64,000 nucleotides of DNA from Nymphaea colorata (taxonomy: Eukaryota > Streptophyta > Magnoliopsida > Nymphaeales > Nymphaeaceae). The translations under genes and the position numbers were made by a program. Position 1 is the stretch's first letter. Every line of letters starts with the position of its first letter. The stretch covers positions 18,272,354 to 18,336,353 of the forward strand of contig NC_045139.1 of NCBI RefSeq assembly GCF_008831285.2, read 5' to 3'. The notes under the pieces were generated by a model. That model was given only the letters and a program-made list of their open reading frames with translations, had not been told where the DNA came from and did not search any database. Shown here one piece after another: positions 10,796 through 20,700 of the stretch.

Positions 10796-11054
10796 AAAAT
10801 GGGCTGACATGTATGTAGACAAATTCGTGAGTTGGACTTGAATTGGCTGATGACCGCCAACCTTGACTTATGGCTAGGTTTTTTAGCGACCTGAGTTGAT
10901 GAGAGTAATTCTGAAGTCTAACTCGGCAAATCAGCCAACTATGATGTGAACAATTATTCACACCAAGCAACGTAAATAGTCTTTTCATTTCAACTAAAAG
11001 TTACAGGTTTGTTTGTCTGCGCTCTCACCTGCTTAAGTCGAGCATCATTTGCAG

Positions 11055-11399
11055 GCGGAGCTTGATATTGGTGAAACGGTGGATACGATACAAATTGTGG
11101 TGGACGTTTTGAACGGCATGGGCAACGATGATGGGGGTGGCGCTGCCATTGACGGGCCCGATTCCTTGTGGGAACTCTTTGAGCTCCTAGTACCCGACCG
11201 CTTCTCTCAACCTCTTTCTCTCATAGCACAATTGGTTCCCCCTGATCCTGTGCAAATAATGTCTCCAAATGCTGCACCCGCCAGTAACCAAACAAGCTCT
11301 GATGATGACGACGACTGCAACTGTGATGATGACAACGACTGCAACTGTGATGACGATGACGACGACTGCAACTGTGATGACGACGACGACTGTTGCTGA
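11055..11399 (+). CDS. Copy B exon 3: longest Asp/Cys repeat tail
   Basis: The acceptor tttgcag leads to A-E-L-D-I-G-E-T in frame with exon 2, ending at TGA 11,397-11,399 (114 residues). The order is a short beta/turn opening, VVDVLNGMGN, an acidic Gly loop, SLWELFELLVPDRF, QLVPPDP, a Ser/Asn linker, then four acidic blocks each ending in Cys: (D)5CNC, DDDNDCNC, (D)6CNC, (D)5CC. The DNA is an in-frame minisatellite of gay/gac and tgcaactgt codons, which explains the length variation between copies. About 30 bases after the stop, another partial acidic unit is seen out of use. The composition suggests binding of divalent or soft metals, which is inference. I know no described family with this tail. 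Confidence 0.6.
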   Translation, partial: AELDIGETVDTIQIVVDVLNGMGNDDGGGAAIDGPDSLWELFELLVPDRFSQPLSLIAQLVPPDPVQIMSPNAAPASNQTSSDDDDDCNCDDDNDCNCDDDDDDCNCDDDDDCC

Positions 11400-11484
11400 T
11401 TCTTGTGATGATGACGACGATTGTTGCTGATTCTTCAGTGTCTTTGTTCGTAGCATAAGTTAGAACAGTAATTCTGCCTCAACA

Positions 11485-11490
11485 AATAAA
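11485..11490 (+). terminator. Poly(A) signal AATAAA, copy B
   Basis: Inside the conserved 3'UTR block, 86 bases after the stop. Confidence 0.55.
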
Positions 11491-11879
11491 GTCTTTGCTA
11501 TTTGAATGTTGGAGCATCAGTTTGTGAATGTAAAGTAGGGGAGCAATATTAATGGAGTAGGAGTATCAGAGCTGCGTTGAACATTAGAGAAACAGAAGTG
11601 AAGGGGCGAAGCCTATTGATGGTTAGAGTGACTTAGAGCTCCATTTGGTTCTTCTTCCAGTACCTGTTTGACTGTGTCTGTGACTGTGAAAATCTATGTT
11701 GCATTCTTGGGTGTTGTGCATAAGTTAGAAATAACGTATTAATTTTTCAGGGGCAATTTTAACTTCTAATTTTGCTCCCTCAGAACAAGGCTCGTTTTCA
11801 CTATGCACCTTAACCACCCATGCAAAAAAAAAAGGGGGCGAGAAGCTTTGTAGTCGAATTTAACAGGAAGAGTCCATTA

Positions 11880-12250
11880 TTTTTCTAAACTTTTTTTTCC
11901 CTTAATGACAAAAACCTGTCATCCTTTAACTGAAAATTTTAGAAACAAATAAAATAAGGTGTATAAGTTTGAGGCCAATAAAAAAAAAACAACTTCCAGC
12001 TCAACTTTTGAAAGTTCATAAATGGGCAATCCACTTCTAAGAGAAAAATACATATTAAAAAAACAGTAAACTTTGTTATAAAGCTGTAAAAATATCCCTA
12101 ACCATTTTTCCATTGGTTGAAAAAAGATATTTTCCTCCTCAATAGAGTTATTTTTGTTATTTAATACCAAAAATTGATGTTTCCTTCTAATAGACGGATA
12201 TTTAAAAATTTTATTTCTAAAGTCGGATTGAGGTTCAAGGCTGAGCATTA
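11880..12250. repeat. 3' flank repeat, pair with 16,905-17,290
   Basis: Long matching stretches (for example 'ataaggtgtataagtttgag' and 'aattgatgtttcctt') in direct orientation, each following an exon 3 copy. They define the 3' end of the B and C duplication units. Confidence 0.75.
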
Positions 12251-12289
12251 GTTTTTTACTTGCCTAAATGTTAACTTTTTATTTCTAAT

Positions 12290-12935
12290 TTTTCTGCTTC
12301 TGTTTCTGCTTTCAGCCGGGTTTCATCCACAAACATTTATATGATACAATATAGATCTACAACTGTATACACTAATAAAATATTCAAATGTTTAAAATTT
12401 ATGTATTACGTATAATGTGGTCCGTCAAAATTGAAATGCACTTATACGTAATACAGCTCGAGGAATTGATCTTCTTCTTCTTCTTTCTTCTTTCTTCTTT
12501 CTTCTTTCTTCTTTTCTTTTAAGAGTCAAGCGGAATTCTATCAGCTTAAACATGCCTCTAGTATGAAACTTTCTCTGAAACTTTCTCTTTTTATTGCTGA
12601 TGTTACAGAAAGGGATATTTGAGCCCTTTTTTTGTTTTGGATTGGTTAAATAATCGGTTGCCGAAGTATAAAGCACGTAGAGATTGCAAGAGTCAGGTTC
12701 CCGAATGTCTGTCATGCACCAAATAAATTACTTTAGTAAATAAATGTCATCTATAATATTAGTATATGGACTAACGGACGCTTTGAGGGCGTAGCGCACC
12801 TTGCGTTGGTGGCTCAATTTAACAGTTCGGTCATCAGCTTGATTCTTGTGGGCACTATTCATCTGTATTGTAAATGGTGGTAATGCAACACTTTAGTTGA
12901 TGGTATACACGGGCCCAACCAAGTCTCCAAGTAAC
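12290..12935. repeat. 0.6-kb repeat, direct pair with 27,145-27,740
   Basis: Matches 27,145-27,740 nearly end to end ('tttcatccacaaac', 'tatgtattacgtataat', 'aagcacgtagagattgcaag', 'ggtatacacgggcccagcca' or one-base variants). This copy contains an extra (ttcttct)n tract at about 12,472-12,517. No coding sequence or terminal repeats were recognised. Confidence 0.75.
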
Positions 12936-12949
12936 TCGTTAAATTAAAG

Positions 12950-13215
12950 GTAAACGCAATGGAGCGTTAACTTTAAGCAGAGCAGCTTCGTAAAAAATCT
13001 GAGTAGAGAATATAAGATAAACTTTGGGCAAATTCGAGCTCGACTCGTTTAAGCTCGTTTGCATGCACACAAAAAAGGGAAAGCAGTTCATGTTTGGATT
13101 CCAAGGAAGGCCATGGAAATGATGTGTTGAGTTTCAGTTTATAAGTTAATCTATGATTCAATAACCAAGTTTACTTTCTCATTTGTGCACCCACAACATA
13201 GGAATGCACAACAAT
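12950..13215. repeat. Repeat shared with 5,080-5,330
   Basis: See the pair at 5,080. It lies in the spacer between copies B and C. Confidence 0.7.
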
Positions 13216-13279
13216 GAAAGTTCGTCTTCAATCTTCGAAACAGGGTTTCTTCAAGACGCGGTAAAAGTTTTCGTTTGAA

Positions 13280-13830
13280 AGGAAGACAATCGAGTCGAGT
13301 TCCCTCGTTTCCAAACTCGAGTTTCAATTGGAACTCGAGCTCGGAGCCGAGCTCGAGTCGAATATTTTCGAACGAGTCTCCAAAACTTCTGCATGATTTA
13401 ATTTCTCCCCCATCAATAGCCTTCGGTCGTCCACGCAAACACGTCTAAATGTTGGGAAGGTAAGATTTCATGTTTGGAGATTTAATCCATTGACCGTTTA
13501 CCTATAAATCCCCACGTCGACGCAAGAATTAAGACGCGGCCTGTTGAAATAGGTTTGATCTCAGCACGACTTGGTCCAATGTCAGTCTGAGTCCATGAAC
13601 CTTCCACATGATCAAGTGGAGACTTTCTCCACTCAAACACGACTCGTGATTGAATCAAACATGATAATTGGTTCAATTAATTGAAATTTAATGGCGAGCG
13701 AGGAAAAGTTTGTAAATAATTCCCAGGGAAGACAGGCTTCTGGGGGAATTAGAATTCATGTTACGTCAGATGTGTCAGAAGGGTGGGTTAGGAGATCAAT
13801 TAATTTTGAAGACTGGATCCATAGCCACAA
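13280..13830. repeat. Repeat cluster between copies B and C
   Basis: 13,280-13,380 is the 'ctcgagctcg' palindromic repeat (compare 5,868-5,996). 13,380-13,830 matches 6,000-6,200 and 7,095-7,560. The stretch 13,830-14,215 is AT-rich with no gene seen. Confidence 0.6.
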
Positions 13831-14215
13831 GAAATGGAGAGAGTTTTCTCGGGTTTAAAACCGCAAAGTCGTAATTTTTTTAATTTTAAAACTATCAATG
13901 TTTTGGTGAGAAGGAGAAAGGTCGCCACAATCTTTAAAAGAAAATATGAAAATAAAAATTTGGTAACTTAAAAAAAATGTAAAAACAAGTGAAAAAAATA
14001 GTTAAGAAAGGGGAAAGGTTAACATTTTTTTAATTTATAAGCCAAAATAGGTATGGATCATTGCTTTCTTAATCCTCCTCATGATAAAACGACACCTATA
14101 GTCTCATGATTTCGTTGAAATTTCTCATGATTGAGAACATTTGAGCTGAATGATTGCAGCTTATTTTGGAGTTATCAAACGAAAATGTGGATCTGATCAA
14201 ACTAAAACACACGAT

Positions 14216-14640
14216 TTCAAATACCTTTTTAAATGTTTTAAATTGAAAAAATGCTTATTCTCTGTGAATTCAAGCCGAGTCGTGTTAAAATATTGTCTGT
14301 GATTTTTCAATTTCTTTTTATTTCCAGTACAACCGACACCTATAGACTAGTCAAGCTTAGAATGACCCGTAAAAACCCACTCAAAATTTATCCTTTTTTT
14401 TTTTTGAAAAAATAACATTTACATGCAATTAGGGGTCGACGAGAAATTTTTGTCGTTGGTGGGGTCGAATTATAGTTTCAATATTTAAACAATATTTAAA
14501 TACAATTTTCAATTTTTCATGTATATTAAACCAAAATTTTAAAAATTTATAAGCAAAATTTTGTTTTTTTCTAAAATATGATGCTTATAACAAATTAGTT
14601 CACATAGTTCTGCCATTACATGTCAATTAAAAAAGAAAGT
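14216..14640. repeat. Upstream repeat unit of copy C
   Basis: Matches 7,769-8,350 and part of 60-200. It lies directly 5' of the inverted duplication. Confidence 0.6.
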
Positions 14641-14654
14641 ATCGAATTTCATCA

Positions 14655-15190
14655 TTTAGAGAATCCGCTAGCTCCCGAGCAGTCGGCGAAGCTTCGATCA
14701 TCAGCCCAACGAAGACCCATTCAACGGCTCCATCATTTTCAGAACAATTTGATTGATTGAGAAGAATTGTCCTTAACCCACGCACACTCCATTCACCCCG
14801 GGACAGGGACGGAGCACTTTATAATTTTATTATAAAATACATTTTTACTTTTAAATATTTTTGTTGTATTTTTTATTCTTTTAAAATTCACCCTTTTTGC
14901 TTTGTCAGGTGTATTTTGATTATTACAAATGGGTGTGCACTTAATGTGCATATGTAGTGATCAAAATGCACCTGACAAAGCAAAAAGGAAGATTTTTAAA
15001 AGAATAAAAAAGATACTATAAAAAATTTTAAAAATTAAAATATACTTTCTGGTGTTCCTGTCATGGCAGAAGTGTGTGAGTGTGTTAGGGGCAATTCTTC
15101 GGTGAACCTATATCATAGGAGCGGTTGAATGAGTCGTCTTTCGGCAGACAAGAAGCTCCGCCGACTACCCGGGAGCTAGCGGAGTTGTAG
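14655..15190. repeat. Head-to-head inverted duplication of the copy C leader
   Basis: The left arm (about 14,655-14,935) is the reverse complement of leader sequence like 8,640-8,810 and 9,255-9,345. The right arm (about 14,950-15,190) is the normal leader of copy C. Near the centre (about 14,944) the arms are close matches: 'ctttttgctttgtcaggtg' on the left against 'cacctgacaaagcaaaaag' on the right. The outer ends carry inverted 'ctagctcccgagcagtcggc' on the left against 'gccgactacccgggagctag' on the right. A transcript crossing it could fold into a long imperfect hairpin. Confidence 0.7.
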
Positions 15191-15208
15191 TGCGGACTGC
15201 AGAGTGCC

Positions 15209-15731
15209 ATGGCCGGGATCGGGATGATAACCCATTTCAGCCACAGGGAGCATGCTCTTACGGCCATGGCTCCCGATGTTTCGGTGCGATGCTCTGTCTG
15301 CAAGAGGAGCAAATGCGTTGCCAAGGGATTTTATGCTTGCAAGACATGCCAGTATTACCTGGGCTTCGTCTGCGCTATGCTCGAAGAGAAGACGCACATC
15401 CCGGCTCATGAACAGCACCCCCTCACTCTCGTAACAACTCCAGCCACAGGGAACGTCTCTAGAATTTGCAGGGCCTGTGGGGGCCAGATTCGAGGCTGGA
15501 GATATAGCTGCAGCTGCCACTGCAGCTATGACCTGCACGCTGCCTGCGCCCATTGGCCGAAGACGATAGAAACGACCGCAGTTCACGTGCACCCGCTTAA
15601 CCTGCACTTTCCCGCCGGTCCTCAGCCTCGCCACGACAGGGGAATCAACTGCAGGGGGTGTGGTCATGGCGACAAAGGGCTGTGGGGTTACAGCTGCAGC
15701 ACCTGCGGTAGTGGGTTCTTCCACCACTTAG
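15209..15731 (+). CDS. DC1-type zinc-finger gene, exon 1, copy C (open)
   Basis: Open from ATG 15,209 through 174 codons to a phase-1 donor (TTAG|gtaaac). Module 1 (residues about 9-55) has HFSHREHAL and two CxxC-like pairs, but Gly stands where the usual last His of the DC1 consensus would be (YYLGFVC). Module 2 (about 67-113) has HEQHPLTL, CRAC, CSCHCSYDLHAAC. Module 3 (about 126-175) has HVHPLNL, CRGC, CSTC and FFHHLG, and would need the Cys of exon 2. DC1 (PF03107) modules bind zinc, and in plants such proteins are linked to stress, hormone and defence responses. Exon 2 and its intron are deleted in this copy, so the natural product is uncertain; reading into the intron gives only a short extension. 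This is the best-preserved exon 1 in the window. Confidence 0.65.
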
Positions 15732-16137
15732 GTAAACAGCAGTTTCTACCAGTCCATCAATTTGTATATACCATAGTGTTCAAAATTTTGGGTGCCATCG
15801 TATTTTGATGTAGAGATTCAATAATTCCCTTCCTACAAGTTGATCCTTGGTTACTTTAGTCATAACTACAAATATCATCTTCCAGATTCAAATGATAAGG
15901 CTTTGTGCGGGTATAAAATGACAAAAAAAAAAAAGGAAAAATTTTAGCAAATTTTAACATAACTAATCTTTCAGTGAAAAATTGTGAAATGAGAAAATAA
16001 GTAACTGGTAACTAAAACCTTAAAAAACACAAAATAGGAAAAAAAAAATGAGAAAACTTAAATTGAAGGCATTATTTATACACCTATTCAACCGACTGAT
16101 TGTGCTACCGCTCATTGTTGCCTACCGCTTGATATAG

Positions 16138-16391
16138 GTGAAGCGGTGGATACGATGCAAATTGTGGTGGACGTTTTGAACGGCATAGGCAACAATGAAG
16201 GGGGTGGCGCTGCCATTGACGGGCCGGATTGCTTGTGGGAACTGGTTGAGCTCCTAGTACCCCACCGCTTCTCTGCACCTATTTCTCTCGTAACACAATT
16301 GATTCCCCCATATCCTGTGCAAATAATGTCTGCAATCGCTGCACCCATCAGTAACCAAACAAGCCCTCATCATGACGACGATTGCAACTGA
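16138..16391 (+). pseudogene. Copy C exon 3, lacking acceptor, tail cut short
   Basis: Homology to exon 3 starts at L-D-I-G-E-A-V-D-T (16,138) and is fused directly to intron 1 sequence: about 0.8 kb that includes exon 2 and intron 2 in copy B is absent, and no AG acceptor sits at the junction. The frame is open through SLWEL-type sequence (here CLWELVELLVP) to HHDDDCN, where TGA 16,389-16,391 replaces a Cys codon of copy B. The acidic/Cys repeat DNA continues for about 70 bases after this stop. Two independent lesions make it a pseudogene exon. Confidence 0.65.
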
Positions 16392-16518
16392 GATGATGAC
16401 GACGATTGCAACTGTGATGACGACGACGACTGCAACTGTGATGACGACGATGACTGCAACTACATTCTTCAGTGTCTTTGCTCGTAGCATAAGTTAGAAC
16501 ATTAATTCTGCCTCAACA

Positions 16519-16524
16519 AATAAA
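16519..16524 (+). terminator. Poly(A) signal AATAAA, copy C
   Basis: Same conserved 3'UTR context as the other copies. Confidence 0.5.
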
Positions 16525-16904
16525 GTCTTTTCTATTTGAATGTTAGAGCATCAGTTTGTGCATTGATATGTAAAGTAGTGAAGCAATATTAATGGAGTAG
16601 GAGTATCAGAAATGTGTTGATCGTTAGAGTGACTTAGAGCTCCATTTGGTTCTTCTTCCAGTACCTGTTTGACTGTGTCTGTGACTGTGAAAATCTATGT
16701 TGCATTCTTGGGTGTGGTGCATAAGTTAGAAAATTCATTCATGTTGCAAACGGCCCCCCCGTTGAGGGTTGGGCTTTCACCCCTCTCCCTGTTATGTCAA
16801 AACATATAAGTAGATTGATCCATGGTTGGAAATAGACTCACATAAAGTATTAACTTTTCAGGGGCAATTTTAACTTCTAATTTCGCTCCCCTTGAGTGTC
16901 TTAT

Positions 16905-17290
16905 TTTTCTAATTTTTTTTTTCCTTAATGACAAAAACCTCTCATCCTTTAACTGAAAATTTTAGAAACAAATAAAATAAGGTGTATAAGTTTGAGGCAA
17001 ATAAATAGAAAAAAACATCTTCCAGCTCAACTTTTGAAAGCTAATAAATGGGCATTCCACTTCTAAGAGAAAAATACATACTAAAAAAACACTAATCTTT
17101 ATTACAAAACTGTGAAAATATCCATAACTATTCTTCCATTGGTCGAAGAAAGATATTTTCCTCCTCAATAGAGTTATTTTTGTTATTTTATACCAAAAAT
17201 TGATGTTTCCTTTTAATATATGGCTATTTAGCAATTTATCTCTAAAGTTAGAATGAGGTTCAAGGCTAAGCATTTTATTTCTAAATATTT
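16905..17290. repeat. 3' flank repeat, pair with 11,880-12,250
   Basis: See the entry at 11,880. From 17,290 to 17,768 no repeat is recognised; this stretch should hold the MTP5 promoter and 5'UTR. Confidence 0.75.
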
Positions 17291-17768
17291 AGAAATATAA
17301 AATTTTTTAATTCAATTTTTATGGGTGTTATTTTTATAGACTATAGACGGTAGTATATGAATATATTATGAAAACCAGCAAGTAACTTTTGAACCCTGGC
17401 ACGGTCAAGGATATTACTGTGATTGTCGAACCCCTAACACACTGTCCCATGTTAGGGCCTCAACGTATAACTTGTGCTGGCCGAGTGTGGCCATTGACGA
17501 AATAATTAGCTAATGGGACGTTATTTTGCAATATTTTCCTGTGGGGAGGACTGTTTTCGCAAAAAATTGCGTCGGGCAACGTGGCATAAGATGGCACTGT
17601 GGTCTTTTTTTTTAGTTGCTCAACGTAGCCATGCTGCTATTTCTCCGATTTGAAAAAGGAAGCTGCGAGCCTGCTTCTCTCGTAGACGAGGATTAGGCTT
17701 GAGGGGCTGCTGCTGCTTCTTCTATTCTTTGGAACTGGGGAATTTCTCCTGGTCGCTTCCTCGAGGGG

Positions 17769-20700
17769 ATGGCGAGGAAGCCGACGGAGTCGGGAGGGGA
17801 TATGTCCAGGGTTTCTTCCTCCAACTCCAGATCTGCCGGCGGCCGAGAGTTTGAGTATCTTCATGGAGCAGGAGGAGACACGGCCGCCGATCGGAGGATC
17901 GCCTTTTCCCGCCACCCGTCTTTCCGGCAATCGGACGATCCCGTCCGCCAGCCTCTTCTTTCCAGGAGTTTCGCTGCGTCGCTCGAGACCCCGAAAGGAG
18001 ACGTAGGTTTGGAGTTCCCGATGGAGAGCGGCTCCGGCGAGGAATATCGAGCCTCTCCTTCCGGGGATTCGGTTCTTTCGCTCGTTGTGGATTTCTTGAC
18101 GATGATCCGATGCGGAAACCGGCCGATGAAACGGCTATCGTTGATGATCCTGCTAAATGTTGCTTATTCCTCAACTGAATTGCTCGTCGGGCTATTCACT
18201 AGCCGTGTAGGTGGGTTCCAATTTCTCCTGAAAATTATGAAAATTGAAGTGGATCTGCTGTCATTCTCTGTAGAGGAAGTCCTTCTACTGCGTTTGCGTC
18301 GATGAAGGTTGATATGTTTACATTTGCTTTACAAATTATTATCTGGTCGGCCCCTTGAATGAGTATTACTGTGAAACCATGATCCGTTCTCCCTGTGATT
18401 TTCTTGATTTCGGTACGTAATTTCCACCTTTTTTGTGTGGAACTCTCGGCATTGGTATGTTGATTGCGTGGAGTTCACGTCACTGAATGAACATTAGAAA
18501 TTTTGACAGTTGGTATATTGTTAGTGTTGGAACAGTATAGAACGGGTTGGTTGAAGTGGTACTCCCTTATCCGTCATAACTAGATTTAAATGTATAATCC
18601 AGATACATGTCTCAGTGTGGACAGTTTTGCATCAATATTTTTTTAACCGGTTTTGGGTTTGAGACCTCATGGAACATTTTTTCCTATGGGACTGCAAGCG
18701 TGTGGATAATTGGTGTCAACAAAGTATTTTCAGATAAATCAAGGATTCCTGATCAACGTGTGAAATTTCTCCCTACTACGGTTAGAGAATATGTTAAATT
18801 GATGGCTATATGTATGAGTTGCATGCCTCAAAAAGGAGGCCATGAAAACCTAATCGCTGAATCAGTAAAACAGTGTCATTACTGTAATTTTTTCTTACTT
18901 CCAATGATTCAACCGGAGGGTGTCATTCTCCCGGAATCATGTAGTTATAGTCGAATCGTATTCCATTCCGGCAGACAAGACGATCAATCTTCTTCCTTTA
19001 ACCTGTTGGGGTCCCCGCCCTCCCCCTCTCCCATCTGTCAAGGTAAGACATTGAAGAGATGGCTGATCGAGCAGGTGAACCATTTGTTCCTCCGCCAGGA
19101 TCAGTCTCTCACTTCACGTTGTGGGCTGGGAGCCATATTGGACCATCCTTTCTTTCAGAACGTTTTGGCTCTTGAATGTTAGCTTCGGAACCTTACCTGA
19201 GAAAATAACTAGGGCATGTAGTTTCAGGCTTGTAGGGTCTTGCATAATTTCGCAAACTTTGAAGCTCCATGGCAGCAAAAGCAACACTGAAAATGGATCC
19301 TTCAATACCAAGCTATCAGGGAAATTCATCTCCCTCTACCTTGTAGGATTCTTATTTAGCATGGATGAAAGAAAGCATATGACAGCTGTGCACGTGAGAA
19401 GGCTCTATGGTTGCTTTCTTTTTATCAAGCATGTCATTAGCCGCTAGAGCCTTAATCTTTGAGTACTTGGCAAAAAAAAAATGTAAGTCAATTCATCTAT
19501 ATTTCTAACTTAGCTGTTGTCTGAGTGTGGGAATGTATAATTGGTTTCACTTCTTTGTGGTTTTCTGGTTGCTCCCCTTCATTGCAATGAATTCTCAGAG
19601 AAATCTCTCCATAAAACAGCCGATCTACTTAGCTAGATGTAAGTAGCCCTTAACTTGTGTCCATTTTTTGTAAATTAGCAGGAAATAAAGTACTTTAAAT
19701 GACAATCTTATCGATCCATTAATGTTGTAATTCCATTTGCATTATAAATGAGTCAATGACATGCATGAATGAAGAAAACTTTGTTGAATCAGCATTTATT
19801 ATCTCTGAATATGCATGAATAGGATGTCATATCTGGCAATGGGCTCTATTCAGTCTTTTCTGGACTTACTCCCTTGTCCTAGATGAGGACTTGCTTGCTC
19901 GCTTGTACCAGTTGAGAACTTGCACCTTTTAAATGCAAAGCATTGCCGTAAATGAATGCTCCCTTTTTGGATATGTGACTATATGGTAATCATTGATATA
20001 GTCCAAGTCTATATGCTTCATTGATGAAAACAACTTAAAGGAGCTCGTCAAATTTCTTGATGATATTTTTATTTTCATTTCAGGTTATCACTAGTATTAC
20101 TTAGATCATCAATTCTTTTGTGCTTTCATATATTTAAGCTCGATTCATGTCACGTTTGTTCCTGTCATGCGCCCATCTCTCACAGGTTTCCCACAATAAA
20201 TGTACTTTTCCCAAAATTGATAGAATCAACCTCTGGGAATATCAGCATGGTATTTTTTTGGCCTTAAAGTTGTGGGTTGAATAATAGCTTTTTAGGTTGA
20301 TGTTGAGTGCCTGTGAGACAGTATTTTGCCCGGAAGTATTACTTTTCCTATTGCAACACTAGTATTGATACTCTTGTTTGCCAGAACAATCAAGCAACTT
20401 TCTTCCCTTGGTTTGTTTTATCTGGTAGGGATAATGGATGGCCAATATACATAAATATCAACTGAAAAGTGGTATGTTTGCTTACATATCACCTGAAAAG
20501 TGGTATGTTTGCTGCATGCTTGTCGAATTCTAGAGATGAATGAGAAAGGATTTCTCCTGGAATGAGAAGGGAAGTTGCACTGTGATTCAGCAGATTGACT
20601 TCTGCAGCTTCAGGAATACATTTGACAATATTGTCTGATTTTCACTTAACAAGTTAAATTTTAGCAATTAAAAGGCAACAGAATAGCAGAAAAAATGTGT

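Noticed and set aside
11187-11456. Reverse-strand ORF with Val/Ile repeats over exon 3
   Set aside because: Antisense reading of the Asp/Cys minisatellite.
12425-12715. Reverse-strand ORF with Arg/Lys/Glu repeats
   Set aside because: Created by the (ttctttc)n microsatellite inside a duplicated repeat.
18607-19182. 191-codon ORF within MTP5 intron 1
   Set aside because: No recognisable domain, starts and ends inside a well-supported intron, and composition is typical of chance.
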